In this document: positions 16,001 to 24,569 of the stretch, piece after piece | Numbering within the stretch: the stretch's first letter is position 1 | How the letters are laid out: each line of letters starts with the position of its first letter | Assembly: GCA_963730785.1 (NCBI GenBank) | Contig: CAVSTF010000001.1 | Location: 310,001-374,000, forward strand | Direction: 5' to 3' | Source: Bog-473 sp963730785 | GTDB taxonomy: Bacteria > Actinomycetota > Acidimicrobiia > Acidimicrobiales > RAAP-2 | Length of the DNA: 64,000 nucleotides | Program-made: the position numbers and the translations under genes | Notes under the pieces: generated by a model | Database searches by the model: none | The model's input: the letters and a program-made list of their open reading frames with translations, nothing else | What the model was told of the DNA's origin: nothing

Positions 16001-16933
16001 GTGAACCCTCCTGCGACCACGGTGGCCTTCTTCGGTCCGGCTGCCACCTTCACTCATGAGGCGCTGCTGTCGCAGGCCGACCTGGCCACGGCCGATCTTC
16101 GACCCTTTGGGACCATCACCGGCGTGCTCGAGGCGGTGGCCGACGGGTCCGTTGACCTGGGGTTCGTTCCCATGGAGAACGCCATTGAGGGCACGGTGAG
16201 CGCCACCATTGACGGCCTGATATTCGATGTCGACCTCTACGTGCAGCGTGAAGTGGTCATGGACATTCACCTGCACCTGATGGCCAAGCCGGGCGTGACC
16301 ATCGATCAGATCACCCAGGTGGCCTCCTACCCCCATGCGCTGGCCCAGTGTCAGAAGTACCTGGCTGCCCAGCTCCCCAAGGCCGAGCAGGTGGCAGCGA
16401 ACTCGACGGCTGACGCGGCCCGAGTGCTGGGCGAGTCCGAATCGACCGCTGCTGCCGCCATCAGCCCCCGACTGGCCGCTGAACGATATGGGCTGGCCAT
16501 TTTGGCTGAGGATGTGGAGGATCATCCCGAAAACCAGACCCGGTTCGTGGCGGTCGCTCGGCAACGGGTACCCAGCCCGACCGGGCACGACAAGACCAGC
16601 ATCGTCTGCTTCCAAAGAGCCGACCATCCCGGGAGCCTGCACGGCATCCTCGGTCAATTTGCCGCCCGCAACATCAACCTGACCAAGCTGGAGTCACGAC
16701 CAACCAAGCAGGGTCTCGGCGACTATTGCTTTGTCATCGATCTGAGTGGCCACGTGGGCGACGAGGTCATCGCCGATTGCCTCCGTGATCTGCATGCCAG
16801 CTTGGCCGGCGTGAAGTTCCTGGGCTCGTATCCGGCGGCGGGCGACCATGTCGAGGACAAGCGCCGCGAGGCGGACGAAGCCTGGTCGGCCGCTGACGCC
16901 TGGCTCAATGAGGTGCGCGGCGCTATTGACTGA
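16001..16933 (+). CDS. pheA: Prephenate dehydratase with ACT domain
   Basis: 310 aa from GTG. Converts prephenate to phenylpyruvate in phenylalanine synthesis. The catalytic domain (about 5-188) shows GPAATFTHEAL, MENAIEGTVSATID and the active-site TRF at 180-182. The C-terminal ACT domain (about 197-275) contains the phenylalanine-binding ESRP motif at 231-234, so feedback inhibition by Phe is expected. A stand-alone monofunctional enzyme, as usual in actinobacteria. Its last codons overlap the convergent MFS gene by 11 bases. Confidence 0.95.
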   Translation: MNPPATTVAFFGPAATFTHEALLSQADLATADLRPFGTITGVLEAVADGSVDLGFVPMENAIEGTVSATIDGLIFDVDLYVQREVVMDIHLHLMAKPGVTIDQITQVASYPHALAQCQKYLAAQLPKAEQVAANSTADAARVLGESESTAAAAISPRLAAERYGLAILAEDVEDHPENQTRFVAVARQRVPSPTGHDKTSIVCFQRADHPGSLHGILGQFAARNINLTKLESRPTKQGLGDYCFVIDLSGHVGDEVIADCLRDLHASLAGVKFLGSYPAAGDHVEDKRREADEAWSAADAWLNEVRGAID

Positions 16934-18305
16934 CCGCAGCCGCCTCCGGCACCAAGGTGTCGGGTAGACGGCCGGACACCAGTAGCCCGATGAGGGCAGT
17001 GACGGCGGCGGCCCCGTAGGCCAGCGCCACCCCGGTGGGCAATCCCAGGCTGCCGTGCGAGGCAAAGGTGACGGCCGCACCACCGATGCCCACACCCAAT
17101 GCCACGCCCAGTACCTCGGCCAAGTTCAGTGACGCCGAGGCCCACCCCTCCCGGCCCGGCGGGGTGGTTCGCAACATCATCAGCGAGATGGGCGAAAAGG
17201 CCAATCCGATGCCGAATCCGCTGATGGACCAGGCGGCGATCGCCTCGCCCAGAGGTACACCCGATCGAAGTTGCCACACCATGCCGGCGGTGCCGACGAG
17301 GACGCCGATCAGACCCAGACGTACCAACCGTCGCCCCTCCCACCGCGAGTTGAGGTGGGTCTGCACCCAAGAGCCCACCGTCCAGGCCAAGGTGGACACC
17401 GTGACCACCACGCCGGCGGCGAGCGTGCTGTGGTGGCGGACGGTGGTGATGGTGAGCGTCACGTATGCATCGGCGCCGAAGAAGGCGAACATCAAGAGAC
17501 CGACACTGAGAATGGTGGTGGGTAGTCCCCGGGCTGCGGTCAGGGTGCGGGGCGGGAGGAGTCGACGCAATGCCGGCAGGCCAACCACCACGCCGGCGGC
17601 GCCGAGCGCAAGGCCCAGCCAGATCTGACGGGATGAAATGGCGCCCAGCACCAGGGCGGTGCCCGCGGCAGCCCGAATCCCGTCGCGCATTTTGTGTTCC
17701 TCGGCCGGCCCCGCGTCGGGGCGACCAAGTCGGATGAGCGCCGGCAGCGCCAGCGACCCGGTGATGGCGACCAGCGGTATGAGTCCGAGAAACACCCAAC
17801 GCCAACCGAAGAGGTGGGCCACGGCGGAGGCCACTCCGGGTCCCGCGATGCCGGGCACCACCCAGGCGGTCGAGAGCATGGCCAACATGCGGGGCTGCAA
17901 TGCCTCGGGCAGGCTGCGGCCGATCACCACATAGGCCACGGCGGGGACCGCTCCATCACCGAGTCCCTGCAGGGCGCGCCCAATGACCAACACGCCCATG
18001 CTGGGGGCGAGGCCGGCGACGACCAGCCCGGTGGCGAAGCAAATGAGGCCGACCACGTAGGCCCGGGCCGGACCATGACGATCGGCGTCGCGCCCGGCCA
18101 CGACAATCCCGATGAGGCTGGTCAGCATGAAGGTGCTGAAGACCCAGCCGTACAGCGACAAGCCGTGCAGGTCACGGGCGACCAACGGCATCACCGTCAC
18201 CACGGCCAGCGCCTCGGATGCGATGAGCGTCATGGTGAGGAGCAACCCGACGGTCAGCGCCCGCCGCTCCAAGGCCCACAGCCCGTCTTTACCCCTGCCG
18301 CGCAC
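16923..18305 (-). CDS. MFS exporter, EmrB/QacA-like
   Basis: 460 aa with about fourteen hydrophobic segments. Typical drug-efflux features are EALAVVTVMPLVARDLHG in helix 1, GRDADRHGPARAYVVG in the loop 2-3 motif A position, and IGRALQGLGDGAVPAVAYVVIG, which matches the motif B/C region with its conserved Arg and Gly-rich helix. The likely role is proton-driven export of a small toxic molecule; the substrate is unknown. Convergent with pheA and divergent from the VOC gene, with no adjacent regulator. Confidence 0.82.
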   Translation of the reverse strand: MRGRGKDGLWALERRALTVGLLLTMTLIASEALAVVTVMPLVARDLHGLSLYGWVFSTFMLTSLIGIVVAGRDADRHGPARAYVVGLICFATGLVVAGLAPSMGVLVIGRALQGLGDGAVPAVAYVVIGRSLPEALQPRMLAMLSTAWVVPGIAGPGVASAVAHLFGWRWVFLGLIPLVAITGSLALPALIRLGRPDAGPAEEHKMRDGIRAAAGTALVLGAISSRQIWLGLALGAAGVVVGLPALRRLLPPRTLTAARGLPTTILSVGLLMFAFFGADAYVTLTITTVRHHSTLAAGVVVTVSTLAWTVGSWVQTHLNSRWEGRRLVRLGLIGVLVGTAGMVWQLRSGVPLGEAIAAWSISGFGIGLAFSPISLMMLRTTPPGREGWASASLNLAEVLGVALGVGIGGAAVTFASHGSLGLPTGVALAYGAAAVTALIGLLVSGRLPDTLVPEAAAVSQ

Positions 18306-18354
18306 CCCATGAGACTAGGAGTGGCCGAGATGCTCACGCCGCGTACGATGCGCC

Positions 18355-18729
18355 ATGCCCGTCACCGGAATCGCCAACCTTGCCGTGAAAGTGACCGATC
18401 TTGAGGCGGCGTGCGCCTGGTACGTCGCCGCGGGAGCCGAGGTCACTGACCCGATTGAGTGGGAGAACGGCCGGCGGAGCGATGTGGTCCTTGGTGCGCT
18501 GCACCTCACCCTCTTCACCCACGCGATCTACGAGGACGCCACCAATCTGCCCGCTGAAGGCTTCTTGCATCCGGCGCTATTCGTAGATGACCTCGACGCC
18601 GAACTGGCCCGACACGAGGTCGTGCTCTGGGGCCCGCGCGTCGTGTCGGGAACCTTCGGGACGCGCCGTATCGCCTTTGTGGAAGCCCCCGGCGGCATCC
18701 GCCTCGAATTCATGGAGCAGATTGCATAG
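18355..18729 (+). CDS. Glyoxalase/VOC-fold protein
   Basis: 124 aa with the paired beta-alpha-beta-beta-beta modules of the vicinal-oxygen-chelate fold: GIANLAVKVTDLEAACAWYVAAGAEV at the start, HPALFVDDLDAELARHEV in the middle and AFVEAPGGIRLEFMEQ at the end. The last block carries the C-terminal metal-ligand Glu (RLEFME). Possible roles are lyase, dioxygenase or resistance protein; nothing narrows it. It lies 35 bases upstream of the isochorismatase gene on the same strand. Confidence 0.8.
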   Translation: MPVTGIANLAVKVTDLEAACAWYVAAGAEVTDPIEWENGRRSDVVLGALHLTLFTHAIYEDATNLPAEGFLHPALFVDDLDAELARHEVVLWGPRVVSGTFGTRRIAFVEAPGGIRLEFMEQIA

Positions 18730-18764
18730 CAAACTGTGTTCGCTCAACCGAGAGGAGAATCCAC

Positions 18765-19329
18765 ATGGCAACGGTTCGGGACGGGACGTCGAGCGTGCTC
18801 CTGGTGGTCGACGTACAGATTGACGTCGTCGCCGGAGCCTGGGACTCCGAGCGCATCATCAAGAACGTGGCGCGGGCCGTCGAACGGGCCCGAGCGGCCA
18901 GCGTTCCCGTCGTGTGGGTGCAGCACGCCGACGACGAGATGCCCTACGGGAGCCCGCAGTGGCAATGGGTGCCCGAGCTGGTGCCGGCTGAAGATGAACT
19001 GCAGATTTACAAGACCTTCAACTCAGCCTTCGAGGAAACTTCGCTCGACGAGGAGCTCTCCAAATTGGAGGCGACCCACATTGTGCTGGCCGGTGCCGCC
19101 ACCAACTGGTGCATCCGCGCCACGGCCTATGGCGCTCTGGAACGGGGCTACGACCTGACATTGGTCCAAGATGCCCACACCACGGCCAGCATGGAACTCG
19201 AGAACGGGACGACCATTGAGGCCTCGAGTGTCATTGACGAACTGAACGCCTGCATGACCTGGGTCAGTTATCCGGGCGCGCAAAAATGGCACCGCCACGG
19301 CGGAGGAGATCGACTTCGCCAGTTCCTAA
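18765..19329 (+). CDS. Isochorismatase-family cysteine hydrolase (C-terminal frameshift)
   Basis: About 187 aa. A good ribosome site (GAGAGGAGA) precedes ATG 18765. The triad of the family is visible: Asp in LLVVDVQIDVV, Lys in IYKTFNSAFEE, and the nucleophilic Cys in AATNWCIRATAYGALERGYDLTL. The closest resemblance is to nicotinamidase/biuret-hydrolase-type members. The natural end is TATAEEIDFASS-stop at 19327-19329. It is reached only if one base is removed at about 19277 (GGGCGCGCAAAAA); as written, the frame runs on for another 500 bases. The stop then abuts the convergent SRPBCC gene. Confidence 0.82.
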
Positions 19330-19790
19330 TCGGTGGCGACTCCCTGCTCTGCGGCATTGGTGATGTCGGCCAACACAGCAGGGAGGCCGACCGTGAGCAT
19401 CTTCCTGCGGACTGCACCGAGGATCTTGCCCATGAAGTAACCGCCGATCCCGGTGAATCCGGTGTGTTCGAAAGTGAAGCGAGTGCCTTCGGCCTGCGGC
19501 TCAATCCGAAAGGTGACGAAGGTGGGTTCATCGTTCTCCTCTCCCCGCCAGCTGTAGCGAAGAAGGGCGGGTTCGCTGACCTCGAGGACTTCGCAGTACA
19601 CGATGCCCTTCCAGCCGGGGACGGGCTTACCGATGTACTGAAACGTGCATCCTTTCGTCGGCATGAACCCGACTGGTCGACCCCCTCTGCCGGTGGTTGT
19701 CCAGCGGGCGACCAGTTCAGGCTCGGTGAGGGCGCGCCAGACCGTGGCCGGCGGGTACGGATAGTCCCGGACTATTCGAAAATCGCTCAT
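19326..19790 (-). CDS. SRPBCC/AHSA1-family START-like protein
   Basis: 154 aa. Pattern of an activator-of-Hsp90-homologue-1 (AHSA1) domain: RDYPYPPATVWRALTEPELVARW, then YSWRGEENDEPTFVTFRIEPQAEGTRFTFEHTGF, and a C-terminal helix. These proteins form a hydrophobic cavity that binds small lipophilic ligands. In actinobacteria they are often paired with a divergent regulator; here a TetR-like gene diverges from it across an AT-rich 60-base gap holding a perfect palindrome. Confidence 0.85.
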   Translation of the reverse strand: MSDFRIVRDYPYPPATVWRALTEPELVARWTTTGRGGRPVGFMPTKGCTFQYIGKPVPGWKGIVYCEVLEVSEPALLRYSWRGEENDEPTFVTFRIEPQAEGTRFTFEHTGFTGIGGYFMGKILGAVRRKMLTVGLPAVLADITNAAEQGVATD

Positions 19791-19811
19791 GACGCCTCGC
19801 TACTGTGTTAT

Positions 19812-19828
19812 ATTAGAGTTACTCTAAT
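19812..19828. promoter_or_regulatory. Operator-like palindrome between the SRPBCC and TetR genes
   Basis: Perfect inverted repeat ATTAGAG-TTA-CTCTAAT: seven-base arms and a three-base centre in an unusually AT-rich 60-base divergent gap. It sits 21 bases from the SRPBCC start and 22 from the TetR start, the expected place for an autoregulatory TetR operator. Binding is an inference. Confidence 0.6.
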
Positions 19829-19850
19829 TTTTAGGTTACACTAGTTATAC

Positions 19851-20509
19851 ATGCCAGCCGACGCCGTGGATTGCGAGAACGCAAGAAGCGACTCCTCCGC
19901 CAACAATTGTCCGACACGGCGACCCGACTCTTCGTTGACCATGGCTTCGACGCCGTCCGAGTGGCCGACATCGCTGCCGAGTGCGGGGTATCGGAAGCCA
20001 CCGTCTTCAACTACTTCCCAACCAAGGAATCACTGGTCCTCGATCGTCTGGAGGTGACGCTGGCCGCTTGCCGGCGGGACTCTCTGCGCCCGGACGAGGC
20101 CCGATCGAAGCTGCGTCTGCAGATGCTGGCGCAGGAGCTGGAGTTCATGACCGACCTGCTTTCAGGCAGCGGACGACCCTCAAACAGCGGCTTCGGCAGT
20201 ATTGCGATTTGGCGATCTGATCCGATCGACGCCGTCACTGCGCGCCTACCTCAGCGACATGACAGATCAGTGCGTGGGGGTCGCCGCCGGCGTCCTGGCC
20301 ACTCGCGCCGGATGCAGCCCAGAGGATCCAGAGCCGCAGATCGCGGCCAGGGCGATACATCGGCCTGTGGCAGGTGCAAGCCGAAAGCTTGCGCAAGCAC
20401 CTACGGCAGCGCTGCCCTGGACCGGATTCAACAAAATGTGACGTCGGACGTTCGCCGTGCCGCCGAACTGATCAGTACGGGCCTCAGTACCTACGGCCTT
20501 CGGTCCTGA
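19851..20509 (+). CDS. TetR-family regulator (several frameshifts; possibly a pseudogene)
   Basis: About 215 aa if rebuilt. The N-terminal helix-turn-helix is clear: RERKKRLLRQQLSDTATRLFVDHGFDAVRVADIAAECGVSEATVFNYFPTKESLV. The ATG at 19851 is one base out of frame with it. Further on, LIRSTPSLRAYLSDMTDQCVGVAAGVLATRAG lies in a second frame and LWQVQAESLRKHLRQR in a third, before the first frame returns for RIQQNVTSDVRRAAELISTGLSTYG to the stop at 20509. At least four indels are needed. It probably repressed itself and the divergent SRPBCC gene from the 19812 palindrome. Confidence 0.65.
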
Positions 20510-20537
20510 CGCGAACCGTCGTGACCGACGGTCTGGA

Positions 20538-20691
20538 TCAGGCGGTGTTTTGCGTCAGCAACACGGGCGGAGGGTCGTAGGACTCGCGTCCACCATCCCT
20601 GACCAACTTCGTTGCCAGGCAGTCGACCGAGACCCAACGTTCTTCATGGATCCCATACGGATCCTCGTGCCAACCCCAGGCGAGCGTTCAT
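20538..20691 (-). CDS. Small (~50 aa) conserved actinobacterial hypothetical protein (frameshifted start)
   Basis: The reverse strand reads WHEDPYGIHEERWVSVD, then LATKLVRDGGRESYDPPP, to a TGA at 20538-20540. This pattern (DPYG-HE-RW, KLVRDGG-ESYDPPP) matches a short protein family that I recognise from many actinobacteria but cannot name; function unknown. The nearest ATG (20689-20691, MNAR) is one base out of frame, so one indel in the GGGG run at about 20676-20679 is likely. Without it, this would be a 290-base empty gap. Confidence 0.55.
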
Positions 20692-20799
20692 TATCCAGCC
20701 CATAGTTTACCTAAAGTTTGCTTTAATGTCACTGCGCGTTCACTTAGTTCACTTTGGTGACAGGTGCCATACGCTGGCGCCTGTTGAAATGACTCCTCC

Positions 20800-21352
20800 C
20801 TAGAACCACTCCAGGGCTTTGGTCGCGAAGTGCTTGATCTCATCGCGTGCTGGCGTCTTTCGCCTGACCTGAGAGCCAGGACGCCTCGTCTCGAAGGCAT
20901 ACCGTCAATGTCGGAGCCTCAATCCAGGCGCACTGAATGGCGGTCACTGACCCCGGCCGTTGCCAGCTGCCGTGCAATTCATGGGCAAGTTGAAGGTACC
21001 GACCGCCCTCGACGTAGGTGATCTCAGTCGAGGACATACGCACGGTGTCCGACTGCCGCTCAGCCTCGGCGCCGGGTGGGTAGCGGAAGCGGACGTACTC
21101 AGCGCCCGTGGGATCCTCTGCATATCGAACGTTGGTCATCTCCCCGGCGATGATCGTCGAGGTGAAGTCGTATGGGTGGTCATGAATGGGGGGTTCGCCC
21201 ACGCAGACGGTCGGGTCCCAAATATGCAAGCGGTACTCCCGTCGGTCGTCCAACCGGAGGCTCAAGAGACCAATGTCTTGGATTCTCCACGGGAAGTCTT
21301 CGGCGTGCTGGAGCAGTGTGAGGACCAAGGCCTTGCTGAGCGTCTCGCTCAT
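20800..21352 (-). CDS. Cupin-like protein (one frameshift near the C-terminus)
   Basis: About 183 aa. A beta-rich domain with a plausible metal site: EPPIHDHPYDFTSTIIAGEMTNVRY (three His/Asp candidates) and the later His in LAHELHGSW, resembling the cysteine-dioxygenase/RmlC cupin arrangement. As written the frame stops at 20840, but the natural C-terminus ARDEIKHFATKALEWF-stop is in a neighbouring frame ending at 20800-20802, so I extend the gene there. The N-terminal helix SKALVLTLLQHAEDF precedes the barrel. Substrate unknown. A near-perfect palindrome lies 43 bases upstream of the start. Confidence 0.6.
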
Positions 21353-21394
21353 GAATCCCTCCCGGAACAGCGTTGAGCGACGTACTCAACACCA

Positions 21395-21416
21395 CAAATC
21401 ACATCATTGTGATTTG
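21395..21416. promoter_or_regulatory. Perfect 22-bp palindrome upstream of the cupin gene
   Basis: CAAATCACA-TCAT-TGTGATTTG: nine-base perfect arms around TCAT, 43 bases upstream of the cupin start and 37 bases beyond the TfoX-like stop. It could be a dimeric-repressor operator. It is too AT-rich and lacks a T-run, so it is not a good terminator. Confidence 0.5.
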
Positions 21417-21452
21417 ACTGAGTCAAGGGGAGCGGCAGATGCTCCTACGCGC

Positions 21453-21785
21453 TCAGGACTTCACGGGCAACGATCGGGCAAATGTTGAGCACCAGCCGGC
21501 GCCACAGCGTGAAGGTCATGATCGTCGGAGAGGCCCTCCTCGGCGACGAACACCATGTCTTCGCATGGAGCGGCCGGTGAAATACATCTCCTCGCATGGG
21601 GCAACTCCAGCGTGGCCTCGTGGGTGTCCGGACCGACTCCGACCATTAGTTCATCCCGACTACGCCAAGCTCATGTTGCCACCCACCATGAAGCACAACC
21701 CGCCGAACATCTTGCGCTCCGTCACTTGTGGATCGGGGCCAACATGGTCACGTACTCGCTCGGCCAAACCCTCATCAAACGCCAT
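21453..21785 (-). CDS. TfoX N-terminal-domain protein (frameshifted)
   Basis: About 110 aa, the usual size of stand-alone TfoX_N proteins. ATG 21785 starts MAFDEGLAERVRDHVG, followed by the family hallmark ERKMFGGLCFMVGGNM. The continuation VGVGPDTHEATLELPHAR then MVFVAEEGLSDD is in a second frame, and the end STFARSLPVKS-stop (21453-21455) in a third. TfoX_N domains are small alpha/beta units whose role outside Gammaproteobacterial competence regulation is unclear. Identification is good; the reading frame as sequenced is broken at two points. Confidence 0.65.
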
Positions 21786-21878
21786 AGCCGAGGCGACGTC
21801 GCCGCCATCGGGCCGACGCACCGGATTCCCTGCGATGCTCGGTTCGAACAATGTGGCGAAGTCGACCGGAAGGAATCC

Positions 21879-22558
21879 ATGACGCTCAACCCGATGCAAG
21901 AGGAACTGTGCCAGCAGAGCCGTTGGGATTTCTCTGACCTGCGAGCCCTCTTTATCAATTGCACTCCTGAAGAGATCTCCCGAGGTATCCAACACAGAAG
22001 GTCTGGCGGCAATCTCCATGGAGATCATGCGCCGCCAGGGCGTTTGCCGTCGACATGGTTCGAGCCATCGACACGCCATCGCCATTGGCGTCTGGCCTGA
22101 AAGACGGAGCACGGGTGGATCGGGACGACTGGCCGATCATCACCGAGCAGGTAATGGCGGCCGACATACTCGTCCTGTGTACCCCGATCTGGTTGGGGGA
22201 GAAGTGTCGTGTGCACGCAAATCGTTGAGCGTCTCTATGGAAACTCACACCTGCTCAACGAAGCGGGGCAGTATGCGTATTACGGCCGGGTTGGCGGCTG
22301 CCTGGTCACTGGCAACGAGGACGGTGTGAAGCACTGCGCCATGAACGTTCTCTATTCGCTCCAACATCTCGGGTACGTGATCCCACCGCAGGCCGATGCC
22401 GGATGGATCGGTGATGCCGGTCCGGGGCCGTCCTACCTCGACCCTGGTTCAGGAGGTCCCGAGAACGACTTCACCAACAGAAACACCACCTTCATGACGT
22501 GGAATCTGCTCCACCTCCAAAAACCGAAACTGAAACCGACCTACCGGCATCATTCGAG
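21879..22558 (+). pseudogene. Flavodoxin-fold NAD(P)H-dependent oxidoreductase, 3' truncated at tRNA-Ser and frameshifted
   Basis: The N-terminus SRWDFSDLRALFINCT, AADILVLCTPIWLGEK (phosphate/isoalloxazine loop), YGNSHLLNEAGQYAYYGRVGG, TGNEDGVKHCAMNVLYSLQHLGY and the SYLDPGSGGPENDFTNRNTTFMTWNLLHL block identify an FMN-dependent reductase family common in actinobacteria. They occupy three frames with switches near 21965, 22060 and 22205. Family members continue about 35 residues past NLLHL. Here the similarity stops and 45 bases of unrelated sequence lead directly into the 3' end of tRNA-Ser with no stop codon first. I therefore call it truncated rather than only mis-sequenced. Confidence 0.7.
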
Positions 22559-22643
22559 CGGAGGGAGAGGGATTCGAACCCTCGGAGGCTTGCACCTCGC
22601 AGCTTTTCAAGAGCTGTGCATTCGTCCGCTCTGCCATCCCTCC
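22559..22643 (-). tRNA. tRNA-Ser (anticodon UGA)
   Basis: Reverse-strand class II tRNA of 85 nt. The acceptor stem GGAGGGA pairs with TCCCTCC, with G as discriminator. The anticodon loop CTTGAAA gives UGA (serine, UCA codons); a long variable arm follows (GCGAGGTGCAAGCCTC) and the T-loop is GGTTCGAATCC. No CCA is encoded. It lies 12 bases after typA on the same strand. Its 3' end borders the truncated flavoprotein. Confidence 0.95.
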
Positions 22644-22655
22644 AACGGGCTCATG

Positions 22656-24533
22656 TTAGGTGAGCACGGTGTAACTGCTACCCCGCCGGTTAGCCGTTCG
22701 AAGCGTTTGATCGCGGGTCCGGCTCCGGGTGCGACCCCGGATGGCCTGGTCCAACACGACCTTGCGCAGCCGCACCACCTTGGGCGTGACTTCAACGCAC
22801 TCGTCGTCGGCGATGAACTCGAGCGCGTGCTCCAGCGAGAAGTTCAATACCGGCGTCAGCCGTTCAAATTCTTCGGCGTTGGCCGAGCGGATGTTGTTGA
22901 GCTTCTTTTCCTTGGTCGGGTTGACGTCCATCTCTTCTTGACGGGCGTTCTCGCCGATGACCATGCCTTCGTAGACCTCTTCGGCCGGCCCGACAATCAT
23001 GGTGCCGCGCTCCTGCAGGTTCATCAGCGCGAACGTGGTGGTGACGCCACGGCGGTCGGCCACCATGGAGCCGTTGCGCCGCGGTCTTGAGCTCACCGTG
23101 CCAGGGCTCCCAGCCATCGAAGATGTGGTGCAGGATCCCGGTGCCCGCGAGTCTCGGTCAGGAACTCGGTGCGGAATCCGATCAGACCACGGGCCGGTAC
23201 CCGGTAGTCCAGGCGGACCCAACCGGAACCGTGATTGACCATTTCGACCATGGTGCCCTTGCGCAACGCCAACAGCTGGGTCACGACACCCAGGTAGTCG
23301 TCGGGCACATCAACCGAGACCCGCTCGACCGGCTCCATGACCTTGCCGTCTTCTTCGCGGGTGACCACCTGCGGCTTACCGACGGTCATTTCAAAGCCTT
23401 CACGGCGCATGGTCTCCACCAAGACGGCCAGCTGCAGTTCGCCTCGTCCGAGGACTTCCCACAAGTCGGGTCGGTCGGTGTTCTTGACCTGAATGGCCAC
23501 GTTGCCGATGAGTTCGGTGTCGAGGCGGCTCTTCAGTAGGCGGGCGGTCAGCTTGGTGCCGTCCTTGCCCGAGAGCGGCGACGTATTGATGCCGATGGTC
23601 ATGGCCAGGCTGGGCTCGTCCACCGTGATCGCCGGCAACGCCACTGGATTCTCCAGATCGGCCAGCGTCTCGCCAATGGTCACTTCGGCCAGTCCGGCGA
23701 CGGCGACAATCTCGCCCGGTCCAGCAGATTCCGCCGGCACCTGTTCCAGTGACTCGGTCAGGTACATCTCGGTGATCTTGGCCTTCTCGAACGTGCCGTC
23801 GAGCTTGCACCACGTGATCGTGGTGCCCTTCACGAGCTGCCCGTTGTAGATACGGCAGATGGCCAGGCGGCCCAGGTAGGGCGAGGCGCTGAGGTTGCAC
23901 ACCAAGGCCTGGGTGTGGCGCCGTCTCGTCGAACTCGGGTGCCGGGATGTGGTCGATGATGGCCTGGAAGAGCGGATTGACGTTCTCGCCTTCGACGCCC
24001 TTCTCCGTGCTGACCCAACCGGCCTTGGCGTTGGCGTAGAGGATGGGGAAGTCGATCTGATGTTCATCGGCATCGAGGTCCAGGAACAACTCCTCGACCT
24101 GACTCACCACTTCATCAATCCGGGCGTCGGCCCGGTCCACCTTGTTGATGACGAGCACCACGGGCAGGCGGGCCTCGAGGGCCTTGCGCAGCACGAAGCG
24201 GGTCTGGGGCAGGGGACCCTCGGAGGCATCGACCAGTAACAGGACGCCGTCGACCATGTTCAATCCACGCTCGACCTCACCACCGAAGTCGGCGTGACCG
24301 GGGGTGTCGATGACGTTCATTTTCACCCCGCCCCACCGCACGGCGGTGTTCTTGGCCAGGATGGTGATGCCCTTCTCTTTCTCGAGATCACCGGAGTCCA
24401 TGACCCGGTCGGTCATCTCCTGATGGGCTCCGAACGCGCCGGTTTGGCGCAGCATGGCGTCGACCAAGGTCGTCTTGCCGTGGTCGACGTGGGCCACAAT
24501 GGCCACATTTCTGATGTCTTCGCGCTTCTGCAT
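22656..24533 (-). CDS. typA: TypA/BipA ribosome-associated GTPase (three frameshifts)
   Basis: About 625 aa. BipA is an EF-G-like translational GTPase acting on the ribosome in assembly and stress. G motifs: AHVDHGKTT (G1), DTPGHADFGGEVERGL (G3), VINKVDRAD (G4). Domains III and V and the C-terminal domain follow: PSLAMTIGINTSPL, RPDLWEVLGRGELQLAVLVETMRREG, MVEMVNHGSGWVRLDYRVPARGLIGFR, and ENARQEEMDVNPTKEKKLNNIR. Frame changes fall at about 23915, 23145 and 23085, all inside conserved sequence. That argues strongly for consensus errors in a functional gene. The ATG at 24533 is preferred to a TTG 12 bases upstream. Confidence 0.93.
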
Positions 24534-24569
24534 GGGAGGAAGCAACGGTTAGGCGAGGTCAGAGCGGTC

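Noticed and set aside
22520..22643. Integrated element with att duplication at tRNA-Ser
   Set aside because: No integrase gene and no second copy of the tRNA 3' segment were seen in the window, so only the truncation itself is reported.
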